A stretch of DNA of 10,001 nt, from assembly GCA_913049565.1 (NCBI GenBank), contig CAJWZG010000087.1, forward strand, positions 1 through 10,001. The letters run 5' to 3'. The notes below the pieces were generated by a model. That model ran no database searches and was not told the DNA's origin. It worked only from the letters and a program-made list of their open reading frames with translations. The translations under genes were made by a program, and so were the position numbers. This stretch comes from an uncultured Gammaproteobacteria bacterium (lineage in GTDB: Bacteria > Pseudomonadota > Gammaproteobacteria > Pseudomonadales > Azotimanducaceae_A). This document shows, piece by piece, positions 1-6,824 of this stretch (within the stretch, counting starts at the first letter, position 1; each line of letters opens with the position of its first letter).

Positions 1-2
1 AG

Positions 3-77
3 AGCGTCTCTCGCATTCGCTTTCCACTGGGCAACGATGCGCGGCAGATTGCACACCGTATTGTGAAAAAAATGTGA
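3..77 (+). CDS. C-terminal end of an unidentified protein (5'-truncated by window)
   Basis: Frame 3 is open from the window edge to a TGA and gives a 24-residue tail, ending RQIAHRIVKKM. The tail is basic and amphipathic, and looks like a genuine protein end rather than random sequence, whereas the other two forward frames give less protein-like sequence. It runs toward the leftward operon and would be convergent with it. A short-chain dehydrogenase C-terminus is possible but cannot be supported from so few residues. No function is assigned. Confidence 0.4.
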   Translation, partial: SVSRIRFPLGNDARQIAHRIVKKM

Positions 78-99
78 GCGCGTGCTGTCATAAGTCTCA

Positions 100-151
100 A
101 AAAACCACGACCCTGTTATCTAAGTAAACTTGGCAAGCCTCAGTGGTTTTT
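100..151. terminator. possible bidirectional terminator with long loop
   Basis: A 9-bp perfect inverted repeat, AAAAACCAC at 100-108 and GTGGTTTTT at 143-151, gives a stem followed by a T-run on either strand. It lies between the end of a rightward gene (77) and the end of the leftward operon (179), where a shared terminator is expected. The 34-base loop is long for an intrinsic terminator, although it contains the small palindrome CTTGGCAAG. Function is inferred from position and the T-runs. Confidence 0.35.
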
Positions 152-178
152 CTGGGCAGACTTTGCTGCGAGCTAAAG

Positions 179-1186
179 TTAGCCCGCTTTCAGCGCATCG
201 ATAATTGCCGCTCGCTGCTCTTCATTGGAAACGGGGAACGACGCAGACGTACGGTCTACAAACCCGCCATAACGGCGCAGCATCTCGGGTGCGATTTCTT
301 GCGGTTCACCCATGACTCCGAATGCGTTGATCATGTCGTCGGTGATAAGCGTGCCCATCTCCTTCCAGCGCCCTTGCTTGGACATCGCATTCAAATCGCC
401 CTGCAAATCGCCCATACCAATAGAATCCAGCACGCCTTTATAAGCTGGCGTAGAGCCGTAGAAAGCGATTCGCTCCTGCGCTGCCACCTTACTCTTGTTA
501 TATTCTTCTTCATTACGCCCCGTCACCACGAAGCAAGAGTAAGATAGCTCGAAGCCTTCGCGAGCTTTTCCAGCCTTCGCCAATCCCGCTTCGATGGCGG
601 GTAGGGTTACAGAATCAATATAGGCTTGTGTACTAAACGGATGAATAATCATGCCATCAGCGACTTCTCCGGCAACCTCGGTCATTTTTGGCCCCACTGC
701 AGCCAAAATCACCTTAGGTGCACCGTACTCGGTATCCGTCGGGGTGAATGCAGGTGTCATCAGCGTATGCTGGTAATGCTCGCCGACGAACTGCAGTGGT
801 TCACCGTCATACCAGTTGGCCCATATGGCGCGCATCGCCAAAATCAGCTCGCGCATCTGCGCTGCAGGCCCACCCCAAGGCATGCTGAATCGCTTGGTAA
901 TGTGGGGTTTGATTTGCGAGCCAAGACCGAGTGTGAATCGACCCTTAGAGTAGGCGTTTAGGTCGTGGCCAATATTCGCAAGGTTCATAGGGCTGCGCGC
1001 GAAGGCAACAGCGATAGAACTAGCAATCTCTAATTTTTCACTATGCTCTGCCGCAAGAAGCAGCGGAAAGAACGGATCATGATTCATTTCCGCCGTACGT
1101 ACGCCATCATAGCCTTGCGCCTCCATTGCTTTAACCGCATCGGGAATGGCACGCAAATTGAGGTTAATACCAGTATCAACTTTCAT
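179..1186 (-). CDS. LLM-class oxidoreductase, TIGR03617/MSMEG_2256-like (distal paralogue)
   Basis: This 335-residue protein belongs to the luciferase-like monooxygenase superfamily, cytosolic TIM-barrel enzymes that use F420 or FMN. The sequence around residues 81-90 (KGRFTLGLGS) is the typical LLM glycine-rich phosphate-binding strand and loop, and AVGPKMTEVAGEVADG is the usual second half-barrel motif. It resembles the probable F420-dependent family TIGR03617 by recalled motifs; no search was run. The start at 1186 is chosen because AGGA (1197-1194) sits 7 bases upstream and because MKVD matches the start of the neighbouring paralogue. The ATG at 1189 is the alternative. It follows its paralogue by 28 bases and is the last gene of the apparent four-gene operon. 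Substrate unknown. Confidence 0.88.
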   Translation of the reverse strand: MKVDTGINLNLRAIPDAVKAMEAQGYDGVRTAEMNHDPFFPLLLAAEHSEKLEIASSIAVAFARSPMNLANIGHDLNAYSKGRFTLGLGSQIKPHITKRFSMPWGGPAAQMRELILAMRAIWANWYDGEPLQFVGEHYQHTLMTPAFTPTDTEYGAPKVILAAVGPKMTEVAGEVADGMIIHPFSTQAYIDSVTLPAIEAGLAKAGKAREGFELSYSCFVVTGRNEEEYNKSKVAAQERIAFYGSTPAYKGVLDSIGMGDLQGDLNAMSKQGRWKEMGTLITDDMINAFGVMGEPQEIAPEMLRRYGGFVDRTSASFPVSNEEQRAAIIDALKAG

Positions 1187-1214
1187 CATATGATCCTTTG
1201 ATTTCGTAAGCAGG

Positions 1215-2219
1215 TTAAGCTGACAGATCGCGAATAATCGCGAGCCGCTTATCTTTTGGAATATTTGCATAAGCGGCAGAGGTACGGTCAACGATGTCGC
1301 CGTAGCGCGCCTTCATCTGCCCCGCTATCGTTTCGGGCTCTCCAATTACCGCAAACTCTTTGAGAATATCCGGTGTAACAAGCTCACCCATTTCATCCCA
1401 TCGACCCTGCTTGGACATTCGATTTAACTCATCCTGCATATCACCGACGCCGATACTTTCCAATACTGGACGATACGCCGGCGTAGAGCCGTAGAAGGCA
1501 ATTTGCTTGCGTGTGGCGACTTCCGCCTCGCGCAGTTCTTCCTCGTTTCCACCCGTCACCACAAATGCCGGGTAACTGATCTCAAAGTCGTCGCGAGACT
1601 TGCCTGACTTGGCGAAACCCCTCTCCAGGGCAGGGATAGTTGTCTCCCGCAGGTATTTTTCTGTCGTAAACGCATGAGCAATCACACCGTCGGCTACCTC
1701 ACCCGCTACCTCAGTCATCATCGGGCCCACTGCGGCCAAAAACACTTTGGGCGCGCCATAGTCATTATTGGTCGGCGTAAAAAATGGTGTCATCAACGTA
1801 TGAGTATAAAACTCGCCGGTAAACTCCAGCGCTTTTTCCTCATGCCAACAATCCCAAATAGCTCGCATCGCCATAATGTATTCCCGCATTCGAGCCGCTG
1901 GACTGGACCAAGGCATAGAGAAGCGCTTTGTAATATGCGGCTTAATCTGGGAGCCCAGACCCAGGGTAAAGCGCCCTTTCGAGTAGGCATTCAAATCATG
2001 ACCGATGTTAGCCAAGGTCATAGGCGATCGCGCGAACGCCACTGCAATCGACGTCATAAGTTCGACTTTTTCCGTATTCTGTGCCGCCACAAGCAAGGGA
2101 AAGAAAGGATCGTGTGCGGTTTCAGCCGTCATTACACCCGCATACCCCATCTCCTCCAGCTCAGCCGCTTGCGCCCCGACCGTACTTAAATTGAGCCCTA
2201 CACCGCCATCAACTTTCAT
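1215..2219 (-). CDS. LLM-class oxidoreductase, TIGR03617/MSMEG_2256-like (proximal paralogue)
   Basis: This 334-residue luciferase-like monooxygenase is a clear tandem paralogue of the gene just downstream. Both start MKVD, and they align without gaps through residue 104, with residues 69-104 identical in the two proteins. The GRFTLGLGSQ segment (82-91) is the LLM cofactor-phosphate region, and AAVGPMMTEVAGEVADG marks the second half of the barrel. A Shine-Dalgarno GGAG lies 7 bases before the ATG, inside GGGAGAG at 2231-2225. The gene is 64 bases after the histidine phosphatase and 28 bases before its paralogue, consistent with cotranscription. It is probably an F420- or FMN-dependent oxidoreductase. 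The pair may act on related substrates or form a heteromer, but neither is shown. Confidence 0.88.
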   Translation of the reverse strand: MKVDGGVGLNLSTVGAQAAELEEMGYAGVMTAETAHDPFFPLLVAAQNTEKVELMTSIAVAFARSPMTLANIGHDLNAYSKGRFTLGLGSQIKPHITKRFSMPWSSPAARMREYIMAMRAIWDCWHEEKALEFTGEFYTHTLMTPFFTPTNNDYGAPKVFLAAVGPMMTEVAGEVADGVIAHAFTTEKYLRETTIPALERGFAKSGKSRDDFEISYPAFVVTGGNEEELREAEVATRKQIAFYGSTPAYRPVLESIGVGDMQDELNRMSKQGRWDEMGELVTPDILKEFAVIGEPETIAGQMKARYGDIVDRTSAAYANIPKDKRLAIIRDLSA

Positions 2220-2283
2220 TATTTCTCTCCCATATTCCTGTGCCGCCTGCGCCAGAGCATAGCGGAAATTTGCATCTTTTCCG

Positions 2284-2964
2284 CTACTCGCCGCTGATCG
2301 TACTTAGCGGTAACTGCGTACAGATGCCCTCAATCGGGGAACCACTGTGTTCGAAGCACGACCCATCCTCGCTGGCGTCTGCCATATAGTGCCGCACGAC
2401 GACTTGTTCACCAACAAAAGTCAGTTCGTAAAAAAGTGCATTGGGGTGTTTGACCGCCCGAATATCTTCATGGCTTAACCCAAGAAAGTGGCCAAGAATC
2501 GCACGGGATACGACTCCGTGAGTCACAATGCCCAGATGGTCTGGCGGTGGCCAGGCCGCCAGCAACTGCCGAAATCGCTTCGTCAGGTCCGGCAAATTTT
2601 CTCCACCACCCGGGCGATAATTAAAGGCGTCCGCCTGCAGCTGTGCCCACTCGCCCGGTACCTGCTGCTGCACTTGAACCGGGGTTTTGCCTGCCCAGCT
2701 ACCACAGTCTCGTTCAAGTAACGCATCGGTAAAGTGCTGGGGGGCAGCCACCGTTTGCGAAATCAGATCTGCACTCGCTCGGGTACGGCCTGCACTAGAT
2801 ACCCAAAAACAGGACACTGGATCGAGCTGCGCGATCAGACGGCCGTGCGCCAAGCACTGCTCTCCACCCCGTGCCGTCAAAGGCGAATCCATGCGACCTT
2901 GCATTTTGCCTGCCACATTCCATTCGGTTTCACCGTGCCTAAACAGGTAAATCTTTTGAGTCAT
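2284..2964 (-). CDS. Histidine phosphatase family protein (phosphoglycerate-mutase-like)
   Basis: This 226-residue protein has the full branch-1 histidine phosphatase signature. R9-H10-G11-E12 carries the phospho-accepting His10, R60 lies in SSAGRTRA, E84 in LLERDCGSW is the expected acid, and H149 in VTHGVV is the second catalytic His. Family members dephosphorylate small phosphoesters such as phosphosugars, alpha-ribazole phosphate or phosphoglycerate, so the substrate cannot be read from the sequence. There is no signal peptide, so it is cytosolic. The 226-residue length fits the small cofactor-independent-phosphatase group. A GGGG lies 4 bases upstream of the ATG. It sits inside an operon of LLM oxidoreductases, 37 bases after the first LLM gene. 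A general phosphatase carried along in the operon is as likely as a dedicated pathway step. Confidence 0.88.
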   Translation of the reverse strand: MTQKIYLFRHGETEWNVAGKMQGRMDSPLTARGGEQCLAHGRLIAQLDPVSCFWVSSAGRTRASADLISQTVAAPQHFTDALLERDCGSWAGKTPVQVQQQVPGEWAQLQADAFNYRPGGGENLPDLTKRFRQLLAAWPPPDHLGIVTHGVVSRAILGHFLGLSHEDIRAVKHPNALFYELTFVGEQVVVRHYMADASEDGSCFEHSGSPIEGICTQLPLSTISGE

Positions 2965-3001
2965 TGTGCCCCGCTATTTCTATTCGTAGCACCCAAGGGT
3001 G

Positions 3002-4000
3002 TTAGGAAAAGCGAAACTCGCTGGCGGTAAACGCATTAAACGTACGCTCAACGTCATCCCGATTGCCAGCAAGCGGTGCGATAATATGCGTGTCGACGCC
3101 ACCATCAGCATCCGCCTGAATACGCTGCTGGATTTCATCTTCGTTACCAATAATAGCAATCTCATCGATCATCTCATCAGACATAGCACTCGCAGTTTTT
3201 TCTCTGTCTTTTTGCGCCCAGCCCTCAGCAATTTGCGCAGCTGCGTCGGTATAACCGGCCCAGGCGAGGAAGTTGTTGTAAACCGGTGTGGCGTAATACG
3301 GTCCAAAAGCGGCTCGGAACAAGTTACGCCCGTATTCTTTGTCATCGGTACAAAGCACCATGGCACGGTTCACAATCTCTACGCCTGCGGGATCTTTGCC
3401 CGCAGCTTTCGCGCCGATGGCCACATGCTCCATCATTTTGGGCAGTGCTGCCTTCGGCCACAGATTGAAAATCACCCCGTCACCAACCTCAGCCGCCATT
3501 TCGATCATCTTTGGTCGCAGAGCTGCCAGATAGATCATCGGTGCATTTTCCATCGGGGCTTGTCGATAGCCCCGACTGAAGACGGTTTCACCATCGTAAT
3601 CTGTCTTCGCCCCAGTGAGCATAATCTTCACCAACTCGGCAGTTTCCCGCACACGCGTCAGCGGTTTTTCAAGGGGTATCCCGTTGAACTGGCCCATAAT
3701 GGTTTGGCTGGACGAGCCCAGCCCAAGGATAAATCTCTCTGGCAACAATTGGCCGATCACATTGGCAGATGCTGCAAGAACCGATGGCGAACGGGTATAG
3801 ACAGGTGTGACCGCAGTGCCAATGCGGATGCTTTGCGTATGGTGGGCGATCGCCGCGACTTGGGTCAGAGTATCTGGTGCCCCAGAGTCACTAAACCACG
3901 CGTCAGGAATGCCGTTGTCTTCGGCCCAGCGAATACGATCAATGGTATCTGTGATGCGCGGCCCAGCTGGTAGCGTAACAGCAATGCGTTTCTGTGGCAT
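3002..4000 (-). CDS. LLM-class flavin/F420-dependent oxidoreductase
   Basis: This 332-residue luciferase-like monooxygenase is distinct from the tandem pair. The N-terminal strand RIAVTLPAGP is followed by a barrel with RFILGLGSSSQTIMGQ at about 89-104, the conserved LLM cofactor loop. IYLAALRPKMIEMAAEVGDG gives the second conserved block, and IGNEDEIQQRI is the common C-terminal segment of the superfamily. The start at 4000 is chosen because AGGGGA lies 4 bases upstream and the homologous barrel begins right after it. A 27-codon in-frame extension to 4081 has no good ribosome site. It is first in the leftward operon and divergent from the kinase gene, with a 108-base gap. Substrate and cofactor (F420 or FMN) are not determined. 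Confidence 0.87.
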   Translation of the reverse strand: MPQKRIAVTLPAGPRITDTIDRIRWAEDNGIPDAWFSDSGAPDTLTQVAAIAHHTQSIRIGTAVTPVYTRSPSVLAASANVIGQLLPERFILGLGSSSQTIMGQFNGIPLEKPLTRVRETAELVKIMLTGAKTDYDGETVFSRGYRQAPMENAPMIYLAALRPKMIEMAAEVGDGVIFNLWPKAALPKMMEHVAIGAKAAGKDPAGVEIVNRAMVLCTDDKEYGRNLFRAAFGPYYATPVYNNFLAWAGYTDAAAQIAEGWAQKDREKTASAMSDEMIDEIAIIGNEDEIQQRIQADADGGVDTHIIAPLAGNRDDVERTFNAFTASEFRFS

Positions 4001-4108
4001 GAAATCCCCTCTGATGAGATTGAAAAGATAAGCCTCGCACTTTGCCCTCCTTAAGATCAAGCCGTATCCTTCGATGCTCAAAATACAGATCCAAATTCAG
4101 GGAGCGCT
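4001..4108. promoter_or_regulatory. divergent intergenic region between LLM operon and kinase gene
   Basis: This 108-base region must hold the 5' signals for two divergent transcripts. On the plus strand AGGGAG at 4099-4104 is the kinase ribosome site. On the minus strand a GAGGGGA stretch precedes the LLM start. A further, very strong AAGGAGG (4052-4046) on the minus strand is followed 5 bases later by a GTG in another frame. I could not identify convincing -35/-10 pairs or an operator palindrome. A shared regulator site is plausible but not seen. Confidence 0.4.
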
Positions 4109-5164
4109 ATGAGTGACGTAGAACTGACCCCGGTGCGGGAAGCCCATAAATTTGATGCACAGGCACTAGAGCAGTATCTGCTGTCCCATGTTGATGGCTT
4201 TGAGGGGCCTATGGAGATCAAACAATTCGAGGGGGGGCAATCAAACCCGACATTCCAACTGATCACCACAAATCGACGCTACGTGTTGCGCAAGCAACCC
4301 CCGGGGGAACTACTGCCGTCGGCTCATCAGGTTGATCGTGAGTATCGGGTAATGCATGGGCTTTGGGAGACAGAGGTACCGGTGCCACAAATGTTCTGTC
4401 TGTGCGAAGACCCCGCAATCATTGGTACTAAATTTTACGTGATGGAAATGGTCGAGGGACGGCTCTTCTCAGAGACGAGAATACCCACCGTTAGCAATGA
4501 CGAACGACGGGCAATTTATCTGGATTTAGCCAGAGTCATGGCGCTGCTGCATAGCGTCGACCCTGCGGCCGTGGGCCTTGAGAGCTTTGGTCGGCCAGGT
4601 AACTACTACGAGCGTCAAATCGGTCGTTGGAGCAAACAATATTTAGCGTCGCAAACCGAAGACCTTCCCAACATGCACAAGCTGATGGAATGGCTACCGA
4701 GCAATATTCCTGCAGAGGCTGGGTCAGTGATCGTCCATGGCGACTATCGCCTAGGTAATGTCTTGATACACCCCACTGAGCCGAAAATTGTAGCGGTATT
4801 GGATTGGGAGCTTTCTACCCTTGGTGACGGCTTAGCAGATTTGGGCTATCTATGTCAGGACTATCACGGTGACGCTTATGAAGACGAGGGTTTGGCAGGC
4901 GCTGACTTCGCCGCACTCAACTTGCCAACCGAAGCAGAGTTTCTTGCCGAATACTGTAAACATGCGGGTCGAGATGGCATCGAAAATTGGCATTTCTATC
5001 TGATTTACAACATGTTCCGCTCGGCGGGCATCATTCAAGGGGTCTACAAGCGGGGTCTCGACGGCAACGCCAGCTCTGCCAAGGCATTAGAGTACGCTGA
5101 CGCGGCACGCATGCGTTCTGAGCGCGGCTGGGCCTTGGTCGAAGCCAGCGGCGTAGACCATTAA
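4109..5164 (+). CDS. APH-fold phosphotransferase, ACAD10/11 N-domain / LvaA-like kinase
   Basis: This 351-residue protein has an aminoglycoside-phosphotransferase-like kinase fold. FEGGQSNPTF (40-49) is the nucleotide loop and VLRKQP carries the ATP-binding Lys62. EYRVMHGL carries the partner acidic residue, HGDYRLGNVLI (210-220) is the catalytic loop with Asp212, and LDWELSTLGD gives the metal-binding Asp232. The pattern GQSNPTF...LRKQPPGELLPSAH...DREYRV is typical of the ACAD10/ACAD11 N-domain family and of LvaA. Those kinases phosphorylate 4-hydroxyacyl-CoAs so that the hydroxyl can be removed. Antibiotic resistance is therefore unlikely. AGGGAG lies 4 bases before the ATG. No matching acyl-CoA dehydrogenase partner is in the window. 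It is transcribed away from the LLM operon and ends at a strong hairpin terminator. The hydroxyacyl-CoA role is inferred from family. Confidence 0.88.
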   Translation: MSDVELTPVREAHKFDAQALEQYLLSHVDGFEGPMEIKQFEGGQSNPTFQLITTNRRYVLRKQPPGELLPSAHQVDREYRVMHGLWETEVPVPQMFCLCEDPAIIGTKFYVMEMVEGRLFSETRIPTVSNDERRAIYLDLARVMALLHSVDPAAVGLESFGRPGNYYERQIGRWSKQYLASQTEDLPNMHKLMEWLPSNIPAEAGSVIVHGDYRLGNVLIHPTEPKIVAVLDWELSTLGDGLADLGYLCQDYHGDAYEDEGLAGADFAALNLPTEAEFLAEYCKHAGRDGIENWHFYLIYNMFRSAGIIQGVYKRGLDGNASSAKALEYADAARMRSERGWALVEASGVDH

Positions 5165-5222
5165 TCCCAGACCTACGCTTTAGGCCTTGGGCATCGGGAA
5201 AAGTTGTCCATAACACCCACAG

Positions 5223-5247
5223 AAAAGGGGTGATCAACACCCCTTTT
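5223..5247. terminator. strong bidirectional intrinsic terminator
   Basis: A perfect 10-bp stem, AAAAGGGGTG at 5223-5232 and CACCCCTTTT at 5238-5247, has a 5-base loop ATCAA. It runs into TTTTTT on the plus strand, and the A-run gives a U-tract on the minus strand. It lies 58 bases after the kinase stop and 21 bases beyond the end of the convergent LLM gene, so it can end both transcripts. Confidence 0.9.
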
Positions 5248-5268
5248 TTCAATTGGCCCCGCGGCTGC

Positions 5269-6306
5269 TTAGAGCATTTCCTCAGCAACCACTTGCAGTG
5301 CGGCAGGATCTTGGCAGCCGAGCAACATACTGGACACATGACCGTGGCTACCCGCGGTCTTCCATCTCGCTAGGCGTTCACGAATTCGCTCAGCTGGGCC
5401 AACCAATGCACAGGCGTCAATTAACTCCTTGGGCACTGCGGCCATGGCCTCATCTTTTTTCCCCGCCAAATAGAGGTCTTGAATTTTCACAGCCGCGTCG
5501 GGAAAGCCTAGGCGCTTGCAATAGTCGTTATAAAAATTCTTATCCCGTGCGCCCATACCGCCAATATACAACGCCATTGAGCCTCGGACAGGCATCATGC
5601 ATTGATCCACATCATCGCCCATGACCACGGTCACGAACGGGGCAATTTCAAATTGAGTGAGGTCTTTTTCGCCCGCTTTCGCAAAGCCTTTTTCGATTGG
5701 GCCTTGGAAAACCGAATACTGTTCAGGATCCATCCAGACCGGAAAGAAGCCGTCTGCTACTTCGGCAGCGGCTGCCACCCCATTATCGGTAATCGTCGCA
5801 GCGAAGAGCGGTATGTCTTCTTCGCAGTGCAAGATACTCTTTAGCGGTTTGCCCAATCCAGTCGCACCTTCACCGGTGTAGGGGAGGTTGTACACACTAC
5901 CATCGAAAGTCAGCTCGCCTTGACGAGCAAAGATACTTTTCATGATCTGGATGTATTCGCGAAGTCGGCTAACCGGTTTGCCATAAGGTACACCATGCCA
6001 TCCTTCGACCACTTGTGGACCAGAGGCGCCTAAACCACAGATGAAGCGCCCGCCTGACAGCTCGGCTAGACTCATTGCGGTCATGGCAGCCATAGCCGGC
6101 GAACGAGCAGGCATCTGCATAATCGCCGTGCCCACTTTAAGGCGCTGGGTTTGCGCCAGAATCCATGCCGCAGGCGTAACCGCATCGGAACCGTAAGCCT
6201 CCGCGGTCCAAAGAGAGTCATATCCCAAGTTTTCCGCATGCTTGATGGCATCCATCGCAATGTTAAATTTACGACCTGAATATCCCGCTAAAATTCCTAG
6301 CTTCAT
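5269..6306 (-). CDS. LLM-class F420-dependent oxidoreductase, Rv3520c-like
   Basis: This 345-residue luciferase-like monooxygenase starts MKLGILAGYSG and has TAEAYGSDAVTP (34-45). GLGASGPQVVEGWHG (91-105) and KPVSRLREYIQIMK follow. These segments closely match what I recall of mycobacterial Rv3520c-type F420-dependent oxidoreductases, a family linked to the sterol-regulated region of Mycobacterium; no alignment was run. The C-terminal LVGPAERIRERL block is typical of the superfamily. AGAGG lies 7 bases upstream of the ATG and no longer in-frame start exists. It is convergent with the kinase gene, with the terminator between them. The upstream gap to the glutaredoxin gene is 90 bases and A-rich, so it may have its own promoter. 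Whether this host makes F420 is unknown. Confidence 0.88.
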   Translation of the reverse strand: MKLGILAGYSGRKFNIAMDAIKHAENLGYDSLWTAEAYGSDAVTPAAWILAQTQRLKVGTAIMQMPARSPAMAAMTAMSLAELSGGRFICGLGASGPQVVEGWHGVPYGKPVSRLREYIQIMKSIFARQGELTFDGSVYNLPYTGEGATGLGKPLKSILHCEEDIPLFAATITDNGVAAAAEVADGFFPVWMDPEQYSVFQGPIEKGFAKAGEKDLTQFEIAPFVTVVMGDDVDQCMMPVRGSMALYIGGMGARDKNFYNDYCKRLGFPDAAVKIQDLYLAGKKDEAMAAVPKELIDACALVGPAERIRERLARWKTAGSHGHVSSMLLGCQDPAALQVVAEEML

Positions 6307-6396
6307 AGTGACCTCTCTTGTTCATCTTCCAGTGTGTTTTTAGTTTGTTTTTATTGTTGCGCCGTTTTCGCGACAGTGCCCAATCTCTCTTCGGCT

Positions 6397-6666
6397 TTAT
6401 CCCGCGCTGCTGCGTTCGCCTAAATACTGCATAATATCCAATGATTCATACATCCACTCGACTTGCGTTCCTTCACTGCTTTCCCGCTGGATTCGCAGGC
6501 ACGGAACCGTACTTCTGCCTCCACCCTGCAGCAGCTCTTTGAACGCGTCAGGTTCAGCATTAACGTCACGCATCGGTAACTGCATGCCCAACTGATCAAC
6601 ATACGCTCGTACGCGGAAGCAAAACCCACAGGTATCGGACTTAAAGAGTTGATACTGCTCGTTCAA
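6397..6666 (-). CDS. Glutaredoxin / GST N-domain-like protein, TTG start
   Basis: This 89-residue cytosolic thioredoxin-fold protein has a dithiol active site CGFC at 13-16 following QLFKSDT. The cis-proline motif STVP is at 52-55, and MYESLDIMQYL at 72-82 is the glutathione-contact helix of glutaredoxins and GST N-domains. Length is normal for a glutaredoxin. The start is set at a TTG because AGGAG lies exactly 7 bases upstream and homology begins 7 residues later. The upstream in-frame ATG at 6765 would add 33 residues with no fold and would read through this ribosome site. It is probably a thiol-disulfide or deglutathionylation enzyme. It is divergent from the DsbA-like gene and 90 bases before the Rv3520c-like LLM gene. 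Confidence 0.82.
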   Translation of the reverse strand: MNEQYQLFKSDTCGFCFRVRAYVDQLGMQLPMRDVNAEPDAFKELLQGGGRSTVPCLRIQRESSEGTQVEWMYESLDIMQYLGERSSAG

Positions 6667-6673
6667 TGTCGGC

Positions 6674-6678
6674 TCCTC
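6674..6678 (-). promoter_or_regulatory. ribosome binding site that fixes the TTG start
   Basis: AGGAG is read on the minus strand (CTCCT on plus) with a 7-base spacer to the TTG at 6666. No comparable site precedes the upstream ATG at 6765, so this decides the glutaredoxin start. Confidence 0.7.
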
Positions 6679-6824
6679 TCGATGGAAATCAGTGGCAATG
6701 TTAAGACGCAATTTTTGCGAACCAGTATGGTAACCCGAGACTTGCAATCGGCAAGCCGTGACCAAACCACCACTGATCGTTAGACTATGCAGTCAAACAC
6801 GCTAAATGTGAAAGGACAGTAAAT

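Noticed and set aside
1187..1291. 35-residue extension of the distal LLM paralogue
   Set aside because: It overlaps the end of the upstream gene and its stop, lacks a ribosome site, and the paralogue starts at the equivalent MKVD.
2219..2275. 18-codon frame whose TAA overlaps the ATG of the proximal LLM paralogue (TAATG)
   Set aside because: The overlap could allow coupling, but the start lacks a clear ribosome site and the peptide is not recognisable; probably chance.
2263..2283. Inverted repeat CGGAAA / TTTCCG in the phosphatase-LLM gap
   Set aside because: Only 6 bp, no T-run after it and inside an apparent operon; not enough for a terminator or operator call.
2999..3973. 324-codon open frame on the plus strand
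   Set aside because: It is wholly antisense to the LLM gene at 3002-4000, its product is rich in Cys, His and Arg with no known motif, and the minus frame has clear LLM motifs.
4001..4081. 27-residue extension of the first LLM gene
   Set aside because: No ribosome site precedes the ATG at 4081, and the LLM fold begins right after the ATG at 4000, which has AGGGGA upstream.
4109..5164. Aminoglycoside resistance gene
   Set aside because: The APH fold is present, but the conserved blocks fit the ACAD10/11 N-domain and LvaA group, and the setting is metabolic.
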